This document shows, piece by piece, positions 1 to 12,800 of a stretch of 64,000 bases of DNA. The DNA comes from Pagrus major (lineage: Eukaryota; Chordata; Actinopteri; Spariformes; Sparidae). A program made the position numbers and the translations under genes. The notes beneath the pieces are model-generated. The model saw only the letters and a list, made by a program, of their open reading frames with translations, was not told the DNA's origin and searched no databases. The stretch is taken from the NCBI RefSeq assembly GCF_040436345.1, contig NC_133235.1:17880660-17944659 (forward strand), read 5' to 3'. Numbering within the stretch: the first letter of the stretch is position 1; each line of letters begins with the position of its first letter.

Positions 1-3000
1 ATGTGCTGATTCTGCTGTATTCTTATAATGTATTACACCATTAAGAGGCTTTTATTCCCACTCCTTTTTAATGACACATTTCCCATCAAGGCTCACTGTT
101 TCCTCTTTACAGTTTCACGCAGGACCAGATGGGAAGCCAAGACCTGTGAAGGATCTCGCGAGAGTGAGTGAGAGTTTAACCCAAATCTTTTCCTAACCCC
201 GACCAAGTATTGTGCATCCTCGACCCAACCACGTTTTAAAACAGAGTTAGTTTGGTATACTGCAGGTAACACACTGACACCAGGGTTAAGTTCCTCATAC
301 AACCCTGCATCAAAGACCCGAACTTTCCCTTTAGTGCTAGTCAAATGATCTGCTCATGCAGTCAGATAACTTAACTTGACAAGAAATCTTAAAATAAATT
401 GGTTCCAGTCCAGAAATAAGCCGGCTGTGATAAGTGGTCAAAGGTTTGAAATAAGTAGAAAATGCTGATTTTTAGATCAAAGTACTCGGCATTAGATTTG
501 CTACAGCAAGATAATAAGTGTTTGTTGTTTGTGTTTCTGTACTTGTTTTTACTTTCAAACACTCCGAAGCAGCTAGCTTCAGTTTGACCCCTAACCCGGC
601 TGTAAGTGAAAATTTTTTTACCACTGATTCCTATCTCATTACTGCAAACCTTATACTCCTGTGAAGCCTGGATGAGTGAAACTGCCTCGAATGTAAACCT
701 TGAGGGTCAACAACGTAAATTTGAGGGTCAAAGTTTAAATGTGAAAGCTCCGTGTGGATTTACTTGAGTGAATTTGTCTAAATTCTGTTAAAATGTTTTA
801 TTTAAGTATAAAATATTGTAATAAATCCTGGTCTGGTTGGACTTTCAATGGGATTTTCAAAAATGAAGGTAAACTCAGGGAAATGTCCTGACCTTTACGC
901 CTAGTTTCCACATGTGGTGCCCGTAGATCCGTAAATATACAGATAATGACCCTCGCGTCCAACACAAGGGAATGCATTTCTTTACGGATGGATAGAAACT
1001 GCCTCTTTAGTCATGGGTGGGGAGGGGGAGGAAGCCAGAGACTGAGGACGACTCTGGGGATGGGGTATAACAACACAGAAGTCAAAAGGAAGTGAGGATT
1101 GAAATATACAGAAACAAGTACATTGTCTTTTGCTTCAGCTGCTGTCTTCAAGGTCAATAATAAACCTTCAAGCTTTAAGGATATAAAGTCTCTCTTTGTA
1201 TTCTCAGTGTTTCTTCGCTCTGAAGCCGATTGGCATTAAATAAATAAACAGTGAGCGAGAGCAGCAGAATCACAGCCGAGGCATCGCTTACATCTCTCAA
1301 CAATCGCTCTTCCCTCCCATAAAAAAAAAGGAACATATTGATGGTTGTCAGCTGATCTGATCAATGTTGGCTGGCCACTTTTTTAATTCATTAACCGCGT
1401 GGCACATGGTCTTTCAGATGCAATCTAGCCTTGAATAACAGTGAGCGGCCCTGACAGGCTTTGTCATCGATCTGTCGCAGCTCGGCGGCTCTGCCAGCAA
1501 AGATCAGACCCGTGGGTAAACCGGGAGACGCCTGCCGATCGTCAGCGTTGACTCACAGCAAGATGAACGAGGACGGAGGTGGAGGAGGGCGAAGGAGACG
1601 GAGTGGGCTCAGAGGGAGAGAGCTGTGGTTTATGTGGGATATTTGCAGGGAGATACAGCGAGAGAGACAGACAAACACACGTGGACAGATGGAGACTTAG
1701 AGAGAGACTGACAGAGGGGAGTGGAAGAGAAAATGAGGGAAAGGAAACTGACAGATGTACAGACAAACAAACTGTGGGAGTGGGGGGTGATGGAGTCAGA
1801 CAGCCCTGGAGTGTTTAAAAAAAACCAAAAACACTGAACTCCATTATTGTTATTCAGCTGGCGCTCCTCCGGGTCTTGTGGACAACGATTTTAGCTGACT
1901 GGCTACAAACACAGCTCCTCGCTAAGTCTCGGCCTCGGAGGCTGCGGGGGAGACCTGGGCGCTGGGGGAGTTTTCTCTGCTGCTTGAGTCAGCACGGGTG
2001 AGGTTTGTGCTGACTGTGGCTGAGCGAGGCCTCAGCACCCTGCACCTCCAGAGAGCGGGGGAAATATCATTACGTCCAATCAAACCTACAGTCTATGAAT
2101 GGCAATGAGGAGCAAAAAAAACAAAAAAACAACAGAGCCGGTGAATAAGCTAAGTGAAATTAGCTCCTCTGTACGTTCACTGCACTGTTGCACTGTTGAG
2201 TCTTTTTGGGATTCAGCACACGGAGGGCGTCTGCAGCCTGCTCATCAAATGTTTAAAATGAAAAGCTTCAGTTTGAACGCTGCTGAAAGTTATTTTAACA
2301 TTATTAGTCAGTGTCTGTGTGAAACTTAAGAGAATTGGCTGTGTTTTACACTGTTTGTTCAGGGATCCCGACAGATAAAATCCACAAACAAGAAGTAAAG
2401 ACACTCAGCGAAGACGGCAAACACGGCTGCTGCAGTGTATTACTGTTGCTGCTTGTGCAGCGAGCCCCAGTCAACAACAGAGAGCTTGTTTGCTGGCAGA
2501 CTTGTATCGGAAAAGTAGATGTACTGGTGGTTGTAAATTCACAAAGTTGCTCTTATTACATCTAAATTTCAAGTGCGACAAGGAGCGAGAGGAGTCAGAA
2601 ATGTTTCTCGCCTCAGGAGGGATGTTGTCAAGAATTTTTTAGGGTTGTCCTGTTGGAAATATTCCCTCAGCAGGACAAAGACATCCAAGCAGCCCTTTAA
2701 AATGTTAAAACAAAGCCAAGAGAAATATCATATGACATCTTTAAAACATTTAATAGAAATATGGCGCACTTCTTTCAAGTGTGTGGATGAGTTTTCATCC
2801 CGTCCTTTGGATACAGATGCTTTTTTGTGTTCAAAGGCAGTGATGCTGTCAGAGTGCTTCTCTGCCTCAGGGTTTATTTATTATTTAAAAATGTTTCTAC
2901 TTTTTTACAAAAGAGCTGGTCCGAGCCGAGCCACAATGCTTCCGATGCTACTTTTTAAAAAATTGTCATGCCTAAAAACATATAGAGGCTATTGGCTTTC

Positions 3001-3100
3001 AATAAAAGCATAATTTAAAGTGGATTGCAGGAAATGTTTTATTGCTTGTCTTGTTTTTCTTTCACTTTAAACAACAAATCTTTTATTGCTGCCTCATGAA
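1..3100. other. Intergenic DNA, no exon identified
   Basis: I see no conserved protein segment on either strand here. The open frames are short and low in complexity. Positions 180-250 carry a decayed piece of a dispersed repeat with the words CCTAACCCCGACCAAG, also seen near 15,460, 19,600 and 35,530. A purine-rich stretch runs from about 1,555 to 1,760 (GGAGG, GAGAGA, GACAGA words). A GC-richer block at 1,870-2,060 contains an AP-1-like TGAGTCA and ends near a donor-like GG/GTGAGG, but nothing ties it to a transcript. Confidence 0.6.
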
Positions 3101-3114
3101 TCAGTTTTTGTCTT

Positions 3115-3224
3115 TTTCAACAGCCTTTTGTTTGTCTGTGTCTCACTTGTATAAAACTTTGAATGGCATTTGATTTGTTTGAAAGCGCTGTATAGATGAG
3201 GTTTGATTGATTGATTGATTGAAA
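3115..3224 (+). mobile_element. Truncated LINE or SINE 3' tail
   Basis: The segment reads CTTTGAATGGCATTTG, then AAAGCGCTGTATAGATGAGG, and ends in a TTGATTGATTGATTGATTG microsatellite. An AAAGCGCTRTATA(A/G)AT word followed by a short tandem repeat is typical of the 3' ends of fish L2/CR1-type LINEs and of the SINEs that borrow that tail. No upstream reverse transcriptase is present, so this would be a 5'-truncated remnant. Family assignment is from memory of the tail motif only. Confidence 0.45.
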
Positions 3225-3244
3225 TAATCTGCAATTTTCAACTG

Positions 3245-3957
3245 CGGCCGCGTTTACATGGACAATATTTCTCCAATCTGATGGAAATGATTCTGACTAG
3301 GGACGCAAACTTAACCGTTTACATGGATGCTGAAACAATCCGATAACAATGTGTGTTTACATGTCCCCGAGCATCTCATCAGAATACAACTTTTCTGACA
3401 AACACAAAGTGGTCCACAAGTCCGTCTTCACAGGCCGACTTTAGTTACAAACTATGCTAAATCCAACTTTACTTTACTTTAGGCTAAATAAACGATTACC
3501 CTTTTAATGATTCAGCCATGACAATAAAGGCTTTTTAAATTGCCTTCCTCGTTTCTTGATATTTTCTTTTATGGAGTGCCTGTATTGTTTTTTATTAAAT
3601 CAATAACTTTAACTCCTTTAAGACCTCCAGCAAAAAAGTTGTATCGGCCACGGACTAGTTTAGTTTTGCCTCCTGGCAGTGATGTCAGCTATGATGTTGC
3701 CCCCGCGTGAGGTGAGCATGCTCAGAAAAATATATTTATTCCAACCAGAGAGAAATGGCTGAATAGGTGTTTACATGGTTGATATTTTCCTGTTGATCGG
3801 AACGTCAGAGGTTTACACCACCCCTCATGATCTGATTGAAAATTCATTCAGATCAGGCGGGATCTGATCAGTCTCTTCCGGTTGAGGTGTTTACATGAGG
3901 CATTTTTATTCAGATTATTAGTTGAATATCAAGGTCAGTGTAAATGCAGCTTACAGC
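3245..3957. mobile_element. Non-autonomous repeat with GTTTACATG motifs
   Basis: The left edge reads GCGTTTACATGGACA and the right edge GTCAGTGTAAATGCAGC, which are imperfect inverted copies of each other. The word GTTTACATG occurs five times inside (near 3,251, 3,319, 3,355, 3,769 and 3,889), along with several TCTGATTGRAA-like words in both directions. No coding capacity is seen. It resembles a non-autonomous DNA element about 0.7 kb long; the superfamily is undetermined. Confidence 0.5.
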
Positions 3958-5198
3958 ACGTCTCACCTCAGATTTGGGGGTAAATGTGGGTTTTTTGCGG
4001 CTTCTTAAAGCTTGTTTTAAAGGTGTGCTGTGTACTTTTGGGAAAGAAATTTTAATCAGATTGATTTTTATGACTGAATAAATACAATTTTGTGCTGTTT
4101 GTCTTTGTTTATATCTGCTTTACCCGTCTAATTAACCACTGTTCTGGCTTCAGTTTTGTAGATTTTCCTCTGGGGATGTTTATTTATTCAGTTTCCTCAA
4201 TACTACATTGAGCACCTTTAAGGTCCCTTTTCCTTTTAGTGTATGAAGCATTTGTAAAGACACCTCAGATTCAATGGTATTGACCATATTATGGATGGAA
4301 AAGTACTCACAGACACACACAGACACACACACACACTGCTGAGCATTTGCTTTGAAGTATCTGCTGCCCAGAATCTTCCTCTCGGTATGAATTTCTCAGA
4401 GTTGCTACATCTTTAAGTCTTGTGCTCTTGATGTTGGAGGGAAGCAGACTTCACAGGTCATTCTCTCGACGTCTCTTTGACCCAAATACTCTCAGATTGC
4501 TGTCAAACACGCCACACACTTATGCTGAACACAGACTTGTGTAGTGAAACCATCTTCAGGGGCTCTCACCCGGAATCAGCATACCTCTCATAATCTCACT
4601 CGTAGCTGAATCTACTGTATGTGAAGCGGAGGGGAAAAAAATCATGGCAGCTTTCGCCTGGGGTGTTGCTTTTGTGTAAGAAAATAGAGGAGGCAGAGAA
4701 AAGAGGCAGGAGAGAAATAATGTGTTTTTCACTGCAGGATTATGGCTAGGACAAGCAGAAAATACATGACTGTCCCTCTCTCTTGTCTTTTAAAGTTCAC
4801 AACACATTTACTGAAGGTCAACTGTGTGCTGCAGCAGAGTGGGAGAGAAAGGAGAGCAGAGGGAAGATGACACATCCTTTGTCTGTGGAAGCAACACACC
4901 ATTGTCTTCATGACGGAAGGATAACTGCTAGAGCCATCTTGTTTTGCCATCTTTTTTTCTTCGACAGCAACATTGTATGAAAAGACCCCAGTGATTTTTT
5001 TTCTCTGTTTCACTCACAGCTGGTAACTTATTCAATGCCCCTGAGATACCTCAGTATTATGTATTTTGCCTTTTGTTCTTCACTGATGAAAAGTTGCACT
5101 ATAACACCTATACAGTCCTCAATAATACATGATGTGCTCAAATGCAGGATTCGCTTTTTAAAAAAAAATCGTGTGAGACTTGAGTGTGTATCTTCCTT
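3958..5198. other. Intergenic DNA, nothing recognised
   Basis: The stretch is AT-rich with one imperfect CA microsatellite at about 4,309-4,336. Short open frames near 4,730-5,010 on both strands overlap each other and have no recognisable motif, so I do not call them genes. Confidence 0.5.
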
Positions 5199-6260
5199 GA
5201 AGGAATAGTTCAACATTTTGTGAGATATACTTATTTTCTTCCTTGATGAGAGTTAGATGAATATATCGAAACCATTTTCGTATTTGTCAGTTAAAGATAT
5301 AATACGTAAGAATTCTGTATTAAAATGTCTAAAAACACATCAGATGTATTTCAGCAGTGGTGGTCGGTTGTTTTTGTGTGTCACTAAACTCAGCACTCAC
5401 CAGAGACTCTGGTTCTCTCTCTTGTTTCCCCCTCCCCTCTCAGCAACGTTACATTTATGAAGTAAAGTACGTTTCCCCTCCAGCTGCACTCAGAAGTCAA
5501 AATCACAGAAAATTAAACACCCGACGATGGAGGACACCTCCACGTTGCTGCTGTAGTCAGGATGATAAAAAGGAATCAAGATAAATCAATTTTTGAATCA
5601 ACCCAAAATTGATTGTTTATTTGTCCAGAAGGTCAGGCTCTGCACCTGAGTCTCTCCAGACTCTGACTCTAACAGCAGAAATGACGCATTGTGCTTATGA
5701 ATATGAAACTATAGCCAGCAGTTGGTTAGCTCAGCTTAGCATAACAACAAAACCAAGGTGTGAAAATAGCTGCGTCTGGCCTATTAACTGAGTCTGAGTC
5801 TAGCTTCATATTTAACAACAGATATGAGAGCGGTATCAATTTTCTCATCTAACTCTCGGCAAGAAAGCAAATAAGAGCATCCAAAATGTCGAACTACTGA
5901 TTTAAATATAAAGCTACAGCTAGCAGCCAGTTAGCTCGGCCTGGCATAAAAGCTAGAGGCGAGGAAAGAGCTAGCCTAGCTTTGTCCAAAGGTAACACAA
6001 TCTGCCTGCTAGCTTCATTAAAGCTAACCGTAAAAGAACAAACTGATTAATTGAACAAATTAATTTCTGAGCTTTAGAGGTGCTGGATGATGGACTTTAT
6101 TACTGTTCTCTCTTGCTTTTAGTCTTTATGCTAAGCTAAGCTAACAGGCTGCTGGCTGTAGCCTTATAATGAACGAATAAATGTCAGTGGTATCGATCCT
6201 CTCATCTAACTTTCACCAAGAAAACGAATAAGAGTATTCCTAAAAATGTTAAACTACTCC
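5199..6260. mobile_element. Cluster of AGCTTAGC-type MITE copies
   Basis: A left terminus AAGGAATAGTTCAACATTTTG at about 5,200 is followed by AGTTAGATGA and, further on, GGTTAGCTCAGCTTAGCATAA (5,725-5,745). Opposite-strand termini occur at 5,881 (CCAAAATGTCGAACTACT) and about 6,240 (AAAATGTTAAACTACTCC), each next to an inverted body with GCTAAGCTAAGCTAAC. At least two copies are therefore packed together in opposing orientations. The same family recurs at about 8.6, 24.3, 27.4, 33.6, 51.0, 54.1 and 56.1 kb. It has no coding capacity. Confidence 0.7.
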
Positions 6261-8605
6261 TCTGATAATCCGTTGGGAACTGCAACAACACAAAAGACAA
6301 CTGAAAACTCTTTTTTCTCCTTCAGAGACACACAGCTTTAGTTATGTACTCCGTGCTGCCAGTTGAACACTTTCTATCTCAGTTTTATCTATTTCTTTGC
6401 TGCCTATTATTTACTTTTTAAAAAATCAATGCACTTCGGCATCTTGGGGTATACAGCGCAGGAATAACCCTGAAAAAATTGCAGAACTGATCATTATCAC
6501 GGCAGTGGGGCTTTTTATCTCTCACTTTATGTGCTTTTAATTTGGTCTGTCTCTGAAGCACAGAGCTGACCGACCTACAGCTCGGAGGCGGACGTAACGA
6601 AACAGATGCTTGGCAGATGTCAAGGTTAAAACGTGTTGGAGGAATTCACTTTCTGTTTAACGGGCTGCTGAGAACATGCCTTTCAGCTGTAGGCTGTGGA
6701 CGTGGAAAACCGGTGTGTGCTAGGCATGTTGTATGTGATTTGGGGTAGATTTTGAGAGGAAGGCCTCGCAATGTGTGTGTTTGCAATCACAGCTCTACAT
6801 TTTCCCTTTGTGTTTTGAGGCTGGATGGAAAATGAAAAACGCGGTTCTTGAGGGAACAGTGACAAAGCACACAAAGTCAAGAATTGAGATGACACTCGCT
6901 GCTTAGATTGAAGAAAGCTGCCAGCCACGGAGACGATCATTTTCAAGATTCGACTTAAGATGGAGCCCTGCTGCCTTTTGAAACATATAAAGGACCAGCA
7001 CTCGTCAAGGCAACACGTGGGAAAGAAGCTCCGACTGGGAATGAAGAAGAGGCAGATATCTCGTCTGAAGCTGTCAGGAAGTTGAACTCTTCGGCTGCTT
7101 TGTTCCAAAATTTTGACACACCTAGAACATGTTTGCATACACTATTGATTGTCGCCAAGAAACTGGTACAATAAAAAGGGCACTGAGTGACATTCTGTGT
7201 AATCGCATGGAAACAATCTCTTCCTGAGGAAGCTGTGAGTGGCGTTTTGAGATTTATGGCACTGTGGAGACAGAGGGGAGTCTTCAGCTACTTTTTCATC
7301 TTCGACAGTAACAACTACTCAGCAGAACAGCCCTCCCATTAGCTCAAGGACTACCATTACCTCTCAGCTATCCTTCACGTGCACAAACTGGTCTTCGGAG
7401 CTCATTTAGAGGAGAGCGAGCTGCGCAGCCTTGCGTTCCTGTTTACCTTCCCGCATCGCTTCTTGATGGAGGTTGACTTGTTTTGTCGGTGTCTTGCTTG
7501 ACATCGATACTTGCATAAACACAGTGCGACTCTCCGGAAAATTAACAAGGCTGTGTCTTTGTTATGGAGAGACAGGAGTGGGCACGGTACTGCGAAATTA
7601 CCCACCTGATGCTTGCAGCGCACGCCACGCACACGGGGAATTGCTTTGCGCTTTCACTGTTTGATAATCAGCTGCAGCAACAATCAGAATGGGAAATGAG
7701 CAGCCATAGAAACGTGTGCCCCTTGGGTGCACGATGCATGCGGTAAATACGCCGGCAAATCACTTTTTATTCTCATCCTCAGCTGACCCTGCCCTGCTAC
7801 TAGTTGTAACTGATGATTTATTAATATGTTAATGCCCTCCGATGGTGTCCTGTATCGTGTGGCCTGCAGGGAGAAAGATGCAGTCACACTCTGTCCACCT
7901 TTAACACTGTGCCACTGCTCCGGGTCAGTCCCACAGAACCTGCTCAATAATTCAAGTGCTGGACCGGAGAGCTGGGACCCTCCTGTCACACACAATGAGG
8001 AAGCACACGACATTAAACTCCAGCCAGGCACTCAGCGCTCATCATCAGCCGCCGACGGGTAATGAACCTAAATGACCTGACACGAGCAGAGAGAGATAAA
8101 TTAGGCGCGGCAGAGCTGGAGAGCTACACAGAGGAAAGCTAGGTCTAAGGTGGCACCTCTACCCAAACGTAATGTTTATATAATCCTCCTTTATGTAATG
8201 GAAAAGTCTGAAGCTGATTCAGTTTCTTTCTGAGAGTTAATTGAGAAGATTGTTATCTCTCTCATGTTTGAACAGTTAAAGTGAAACTAGCTGTTATGAT
8301 TTGAGTTTTTGGTTTTGTCGTTTCCTGTTTTATTTTGAAGTTCTGCTCTCATGTGTCACGTTTTGCTTTTCATTTCCTCCCTTTGTCCGTTTCCCGCCCT
8401 TGTTGCTCCTCACCTGTGTTCTGTTAATCACCTCCTGTCCTGTCCTTTGTCTTCCCCTCTGTCTTTGTCTGTTTATCTGTTCTTTTGGTATTTTGCATTT
8501 TATGGATTTGTATTTTCAGCTTTTGTTATTAAAGCTTTCTTTTCTTTGAGTTACTTGTCTGCCTGTGTGTCTTGTGTTTGGTTCCCTGTTGTTTAACCTC
8601 AACAC
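6261..8605. other. Intergenic DNA, no exon identified
   Basis: Open frames on both strands (for example 6,683-7,138 minus and 7,684-8,031 minus) have no recognisable domain and overlap frames on the other strand. The pyrimidine-rich stretch 8,285-8,600 (CTGTCC, TTGTCTTCCC words) looks like a fragment of a dispersed repeat. Part of it recurs in inverted orientation near 8,845. Confidence 0.5.
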
Positions 8606-9835
8606 CCCCACAAACAGCTGGTTAGCTTAGTTTAGCATAAAAGCTGGAAACAGGAGGAAACAACTAGCCTGCCTCTGTCTATAGTAGGGTTATTGCCTAG
8701 GAATATTTATAATCGGTTAGCATGCCGGTCTGTGGATTATTTTACATACAGACACCGTCTGCTACCGGCTTCACTAGAGCAGTCCGAGGTAAAACGTGAA
8801 GCGCGCTAGATGAAAGCTAAGTTTGGAAACTTTTCCAAACGCAGGACACACAGGCAGACAAGTAACTGAATGAAAAACAAAAGCTAAACAAAGTACAAAC
8901 TTAAAAGCAAAGTATCAAATCAAAAGGCAAGGGTACAAACCAGGAAAAACACAGAAACAGACCCAGGGAGACTAAACAGACAAACTGAAGAAGAGAGCAG
9001 GGAGCTCACAGACTATACAAAAGGGAGGTAGGGATAATTGGACATTAGTTACTGGGTGTGGGGCAATCGAAAGCAAAATGAACCGAATCTGACCTCCCCG
9101 GTCTAAAGCTCACAGTTTCTGGAAACCAGCACCTCTAAAACTCACTAATTAACTCGTAATATCTTATTTTTAATACCTATAATGTGTCTTAAAGGGGCTC
9201 TATGTAATAATGTGTAGAAATTAATTAATCACTCTTTTTGGGGGGGCCATTCAAGAGCAGATTGTAACATGAGATGAAAAATGAGAGCTCCCCCGTCTCT
9301 CTCGGTTGCCTCTACAGGCCTGTGGACCATTTGTTGTTGAAGCTGTTTAATGCTGCTGAACTGTTGATTTCTTTGTGAAGGACTCGAGTCGGATTTTCTG
9401 CGACAGTCCAAAGGATGTGACTTTATGTTCTCAAGTCTCAGTGCCTCTTTCAGAGAGCAACAGCAGCTAACGTTAGTTTAGAAATGGAGTCCGCTGACAT
9501 GACCTAACGACACAGAAGTTCCACAGAGCCCCTTTAACAATTTGCTGTTTTATGTGGGATTACGGTCCAGACCAGTAAGGTCCTGGAGTCTCCACTGGTG
9601 GCCTGGCACTAATCCCAGCCAACAAATATTTTTTTACACTACACAACATGCTAATTAGAGAGCTTTTATTGGATTTTGTTATCTTTGGACAGAGCCGGGC
9701 TATCTGTTTTACCCTGTTTCCATCCTTAGCCTAATCTAAAATAATTGGGTCGGCTGAAGCTTAATATTTACTACACAGACCTGAGAGTGGTATCAATCTT
9801 CTCATTCGACTCTCTGTAAAGAAGTGAACTGGTGT
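8606..9835. mobile_element. AGCTTAGC-type repeat, interrupted by a second element
   Basis: The left body is at 8,612-8,690 (GGTTAGCTTAGTTTAGCATAA then GGAAACAGGAGG). A middle part is at 9,124-9,188 (CCAGCACCTCTAAAACTCAC), a later part at 9,541-9,610 (TGTTTTATGTGGGATTACGG, CCTGGAGTCTCCACTGG), and an inverted right body at 9,700-9,830 (GAGAGTGGTATCAATCTTCTC). The parts are in the order of one long element. It is split by the 349-bp element at 9,189-9,537 and by unrelated DNA at about 8,700-9,090. Confidence 0.6.
9189..9537. mobile_element. 349-bp TTAA-flanked MITE (copy 1)
   Basis: Both edges carry TTAA. The terminal inverted repeats are AGGGGCTCT on the left (from 9,193) and AGAGCCCCT on the right (to 9,533). 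A TTAA target duplication suits Kolobok- or piggyBac-type elements, but the termini do not settle which. It has no coding capacity. A diverged second copy in the opposite orientation lies at about 43,525-43,855, sharing GACTCCATTTCTAAACTAAC and neighbouring words. Confidence 0.7.
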
Positions 9836-12800
9836 TTGTTGTTGTTGCATTTACAGAAATAAAGTGTGTGGAGTGTCAAGGCAGTCACCCTTCAATCATT
9901 ACTGAAGAAATTCACCAAACCCTTACTGGCAGCCGTCGCTACAAGTGAACACGAGGATGCACTGGAAGGTTTCGACAACTTCTTAACATTTTAAATCCCC
10001 TCAGGAAGTTTAATAATCACCCCTTGAGCTTAAACTAAGAGAGGAGGGAAATGAGCGAGAGCATCAAACTTATCCATCAGATGAATTAATCAGGAGCCTG
10101 CGAGTTCTCTTCAGAGCGCCGGCTAGCATCACGTCCGTGTGACACAGTGTCCCTAATTGAACTTTAACCACTTGAGAAAGACAAAGAGCGAGGGGGACAA
10201 AAATAACACTGTGTACCCATTAAACTTTACATAGCAGAGGGAAAGTTCAGGCTGAATCCTCGGTGGGATACAAAGATACGAGTTCCCTCCGGGGGTAAAG
10301 GTGCAAACAGTGTTTTCCTCTGGATTGAGAATCACGATGAATCCTCGGGGCCTGCAGCTCACCTGTTTTTAGAGCAGTGTTTTGAGTCTGTTCATACTGA
10401 ATGGGCATTTTCAGGGAGCTGGTACCCATCATGCTGTAAGACCTTTGTGTTATAGGAAGATAGTCCCAAGTGTGCCATAATACATCATGGAGTTTGCATA
10501 GCAGGCAAGTCAGTAGTTTCACATTTGCAATTCATAGCAGCTCCCCCCTCACGTCTGCTCGCTCTCTGGAGTAATAGACTCCTGTCATTGATGAGTCCCG
10601 GGGGTGTACAGAGTGAATCCTTTCTCACGTCTGTATCGATCGGCCCGACAGTCCTACCTGATTTACATTGACAAGAGCATTGGGGTCCAAATGAAAGTAA
10701 GCATGTTTTCCAAATTGGAAACACAAGGGACACGTTGCTCTGCAAACAGACAGCTGGGAAGGTAAGCGCTGACGTTTGGACTGAACGCTGTGGAAGAGAA
10801 GGCTGACTTAGCGACTTTTGTTTGAATCCTGGAGGAGCAGCGGCCACTTAAACAATGTGTGTTCTCGTGCTTTAATGAATATTTAAAGGTGTGTTTTAAT
10901 TAGATAAAACAAACACTAGCCATAATGAGGAGACTCTTGTGTCAGTATGTCAGTATGAGTGCAAGTTTTTGACGTTGACTCTTTAAAACGAAAAATATAT
11001 TTTTCTGTATAACAAAATATGATGCTGCTGGTGCTGTAGACTCAGCTCACCCACGCAAATCAAACCCTGATTGTGAATTATTCTGAAGTGAAACTGAAAA
11101 TAAGTTTCAGGTGCCTTTGGGCACTTGGGGGAAATGTACAAGAACAATGAATACAATTTTAAAACAAATCTATATGTAGTCAAAAACAACCTTTCTATAC
11201 TCCATTGATGTCGCTTAATGGCTGAGGTCCTTCCTCAAAGTTTTGGCCCTCCAAGGAAAAAAGTTTGGAAGACGCTTCACTATGCTCACATACCAGCTGC
11301 TAACTTTCTGTCTGTGTGCCATTTGATGCTCAGCAGGCAGTGTACAGCTGGTTTTCTAATAAACCAAAACAAAGAGTTGAAAGATGCTAAAACGCCGCAT
11401 AGAGCTGAATGGAAATGTAGAGTCAGGTGATGATAATGCTTTGTGGGTTTATCACTACAAGCAGCATCTTTTCCTGTAGTCATTCAGTCCTTTTTAAGGA
11501 TGTCCGCAGCAATATTTTCCGTGTGTTTCAAAGTTTGAGTTGCTTTTTTCCCCCCTCCACAACCAGTCAAAGCTTTACTTTTGGTCTTATCTTCACACAG
11601 AATAATAATATCCTGAGGTGAATCCCTGAGTTTGCCAGGTTAACTCACAGTTTGATACAGAGACCACAACATATGGGTGGCCATATTGAGAAGCCAAATG
11701 AACAGATGGACTCAAACCCACACAGTCATCAAATGTCAGGGCTCATTTAAAAGCCAGTATCACAGGCTGGATGTGTGATCTTAAAATAAAAAGTCAGTAC
11801 TGCTTTTTAATTTCAGCGAGACGTTGAAGTTTGATGTACACAGAGATTGAGTGAATCATCAGGTTTGTTTAGAAGGATGCGCCTCGAGCTATAACTACTG
11901 TACACTGTGAAATCTATAGGGCTTTATAAGTACTTTGACAGGACATCGAATATTCCTCCCACGTGGACAAGCAAGATCACGAGATGCCTAAATAACATCA
12001 CACGCAGACAGCGGGTGGAACACTTTGTTTTAAAGCAAGAACATCATCTTCTTATTTGACAGGGGGCAGATGAGGTAGTGAAGCTGATGTAATTATGTTG
12101 TTGATGCCGGCTCTGCAGGATATGAGAGCTGACAGGGCCAGCAGCTCAGGGAAATGTGAGCCTAAAGAATGTCAAGGGGTTTTACTTTCACAGAGGAACA
12201 CAACAGATCTTGGGAAATGTCAGTGTGTAAACACATTAGAAGGTTACGCTTCATCAGTCACATGCGCGCTGGCAGATGCACAGACGAACACATGATCAGC
12301 ACAGATTCTCACTCACACACACACACACACAGACTGCATCCATAAATGACCTTTTGTCTCATCATTATTTTTGAGTAAGCAGCACAAATGGTGTTTTCAC
12401 GAATCTCACGCCAAATGACTTTTCTTTGCGTAAATTCTGTGAGAAATGGCAGCGGATGGAGAGAAAATGCCTTTAAAAATAGAGCACAACAAAGAAAAGA
12501 GCAACACAGTGGAGGACAGGCACTCAACATTTCCTCCCAGCTGTAACTTACAAACCGTTAAAATGCTGTTTTTTTTCCCCTTGTATAATACTGGCAACAT
12601 TATACCAGGACAAACCTCATTTCTCCACCACTCACTTTCACTCCCCTCTCTACACATCCTCAATTGTATTTAATAGCTCCAATCAGTGTGGGGACAGTGG
12701 ATCCCTGCTGCTAATGCACTATTCGTGTTTGAAAAGGGGACACTGTGCACGCAGCGTCAGTCCATTTTGCCATTAACGTTGCATTACATGTCCTGCTCCT

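Noticed and set aside
93..344. 83-residue minus-strand open frame
   Set aside because: It overlaps a CCTAACCC-type dispersed repeat and shows no domain or splice context.
1870..2060. GC-richer block with AP-1 word and donor-like GG/GTGAGG, as a more distal promoter
   Set aside because: The donor context is weaker than at 15,985 and nothing links it to a gene; kept only as a note.
10485..10847. 120-residue minus-strand open frame and overlapping frames nearby
   Set aside because: No recognisable motif; composition is like the surrounding non-coding DNA, and frames on the same strand overlap it in other phases.
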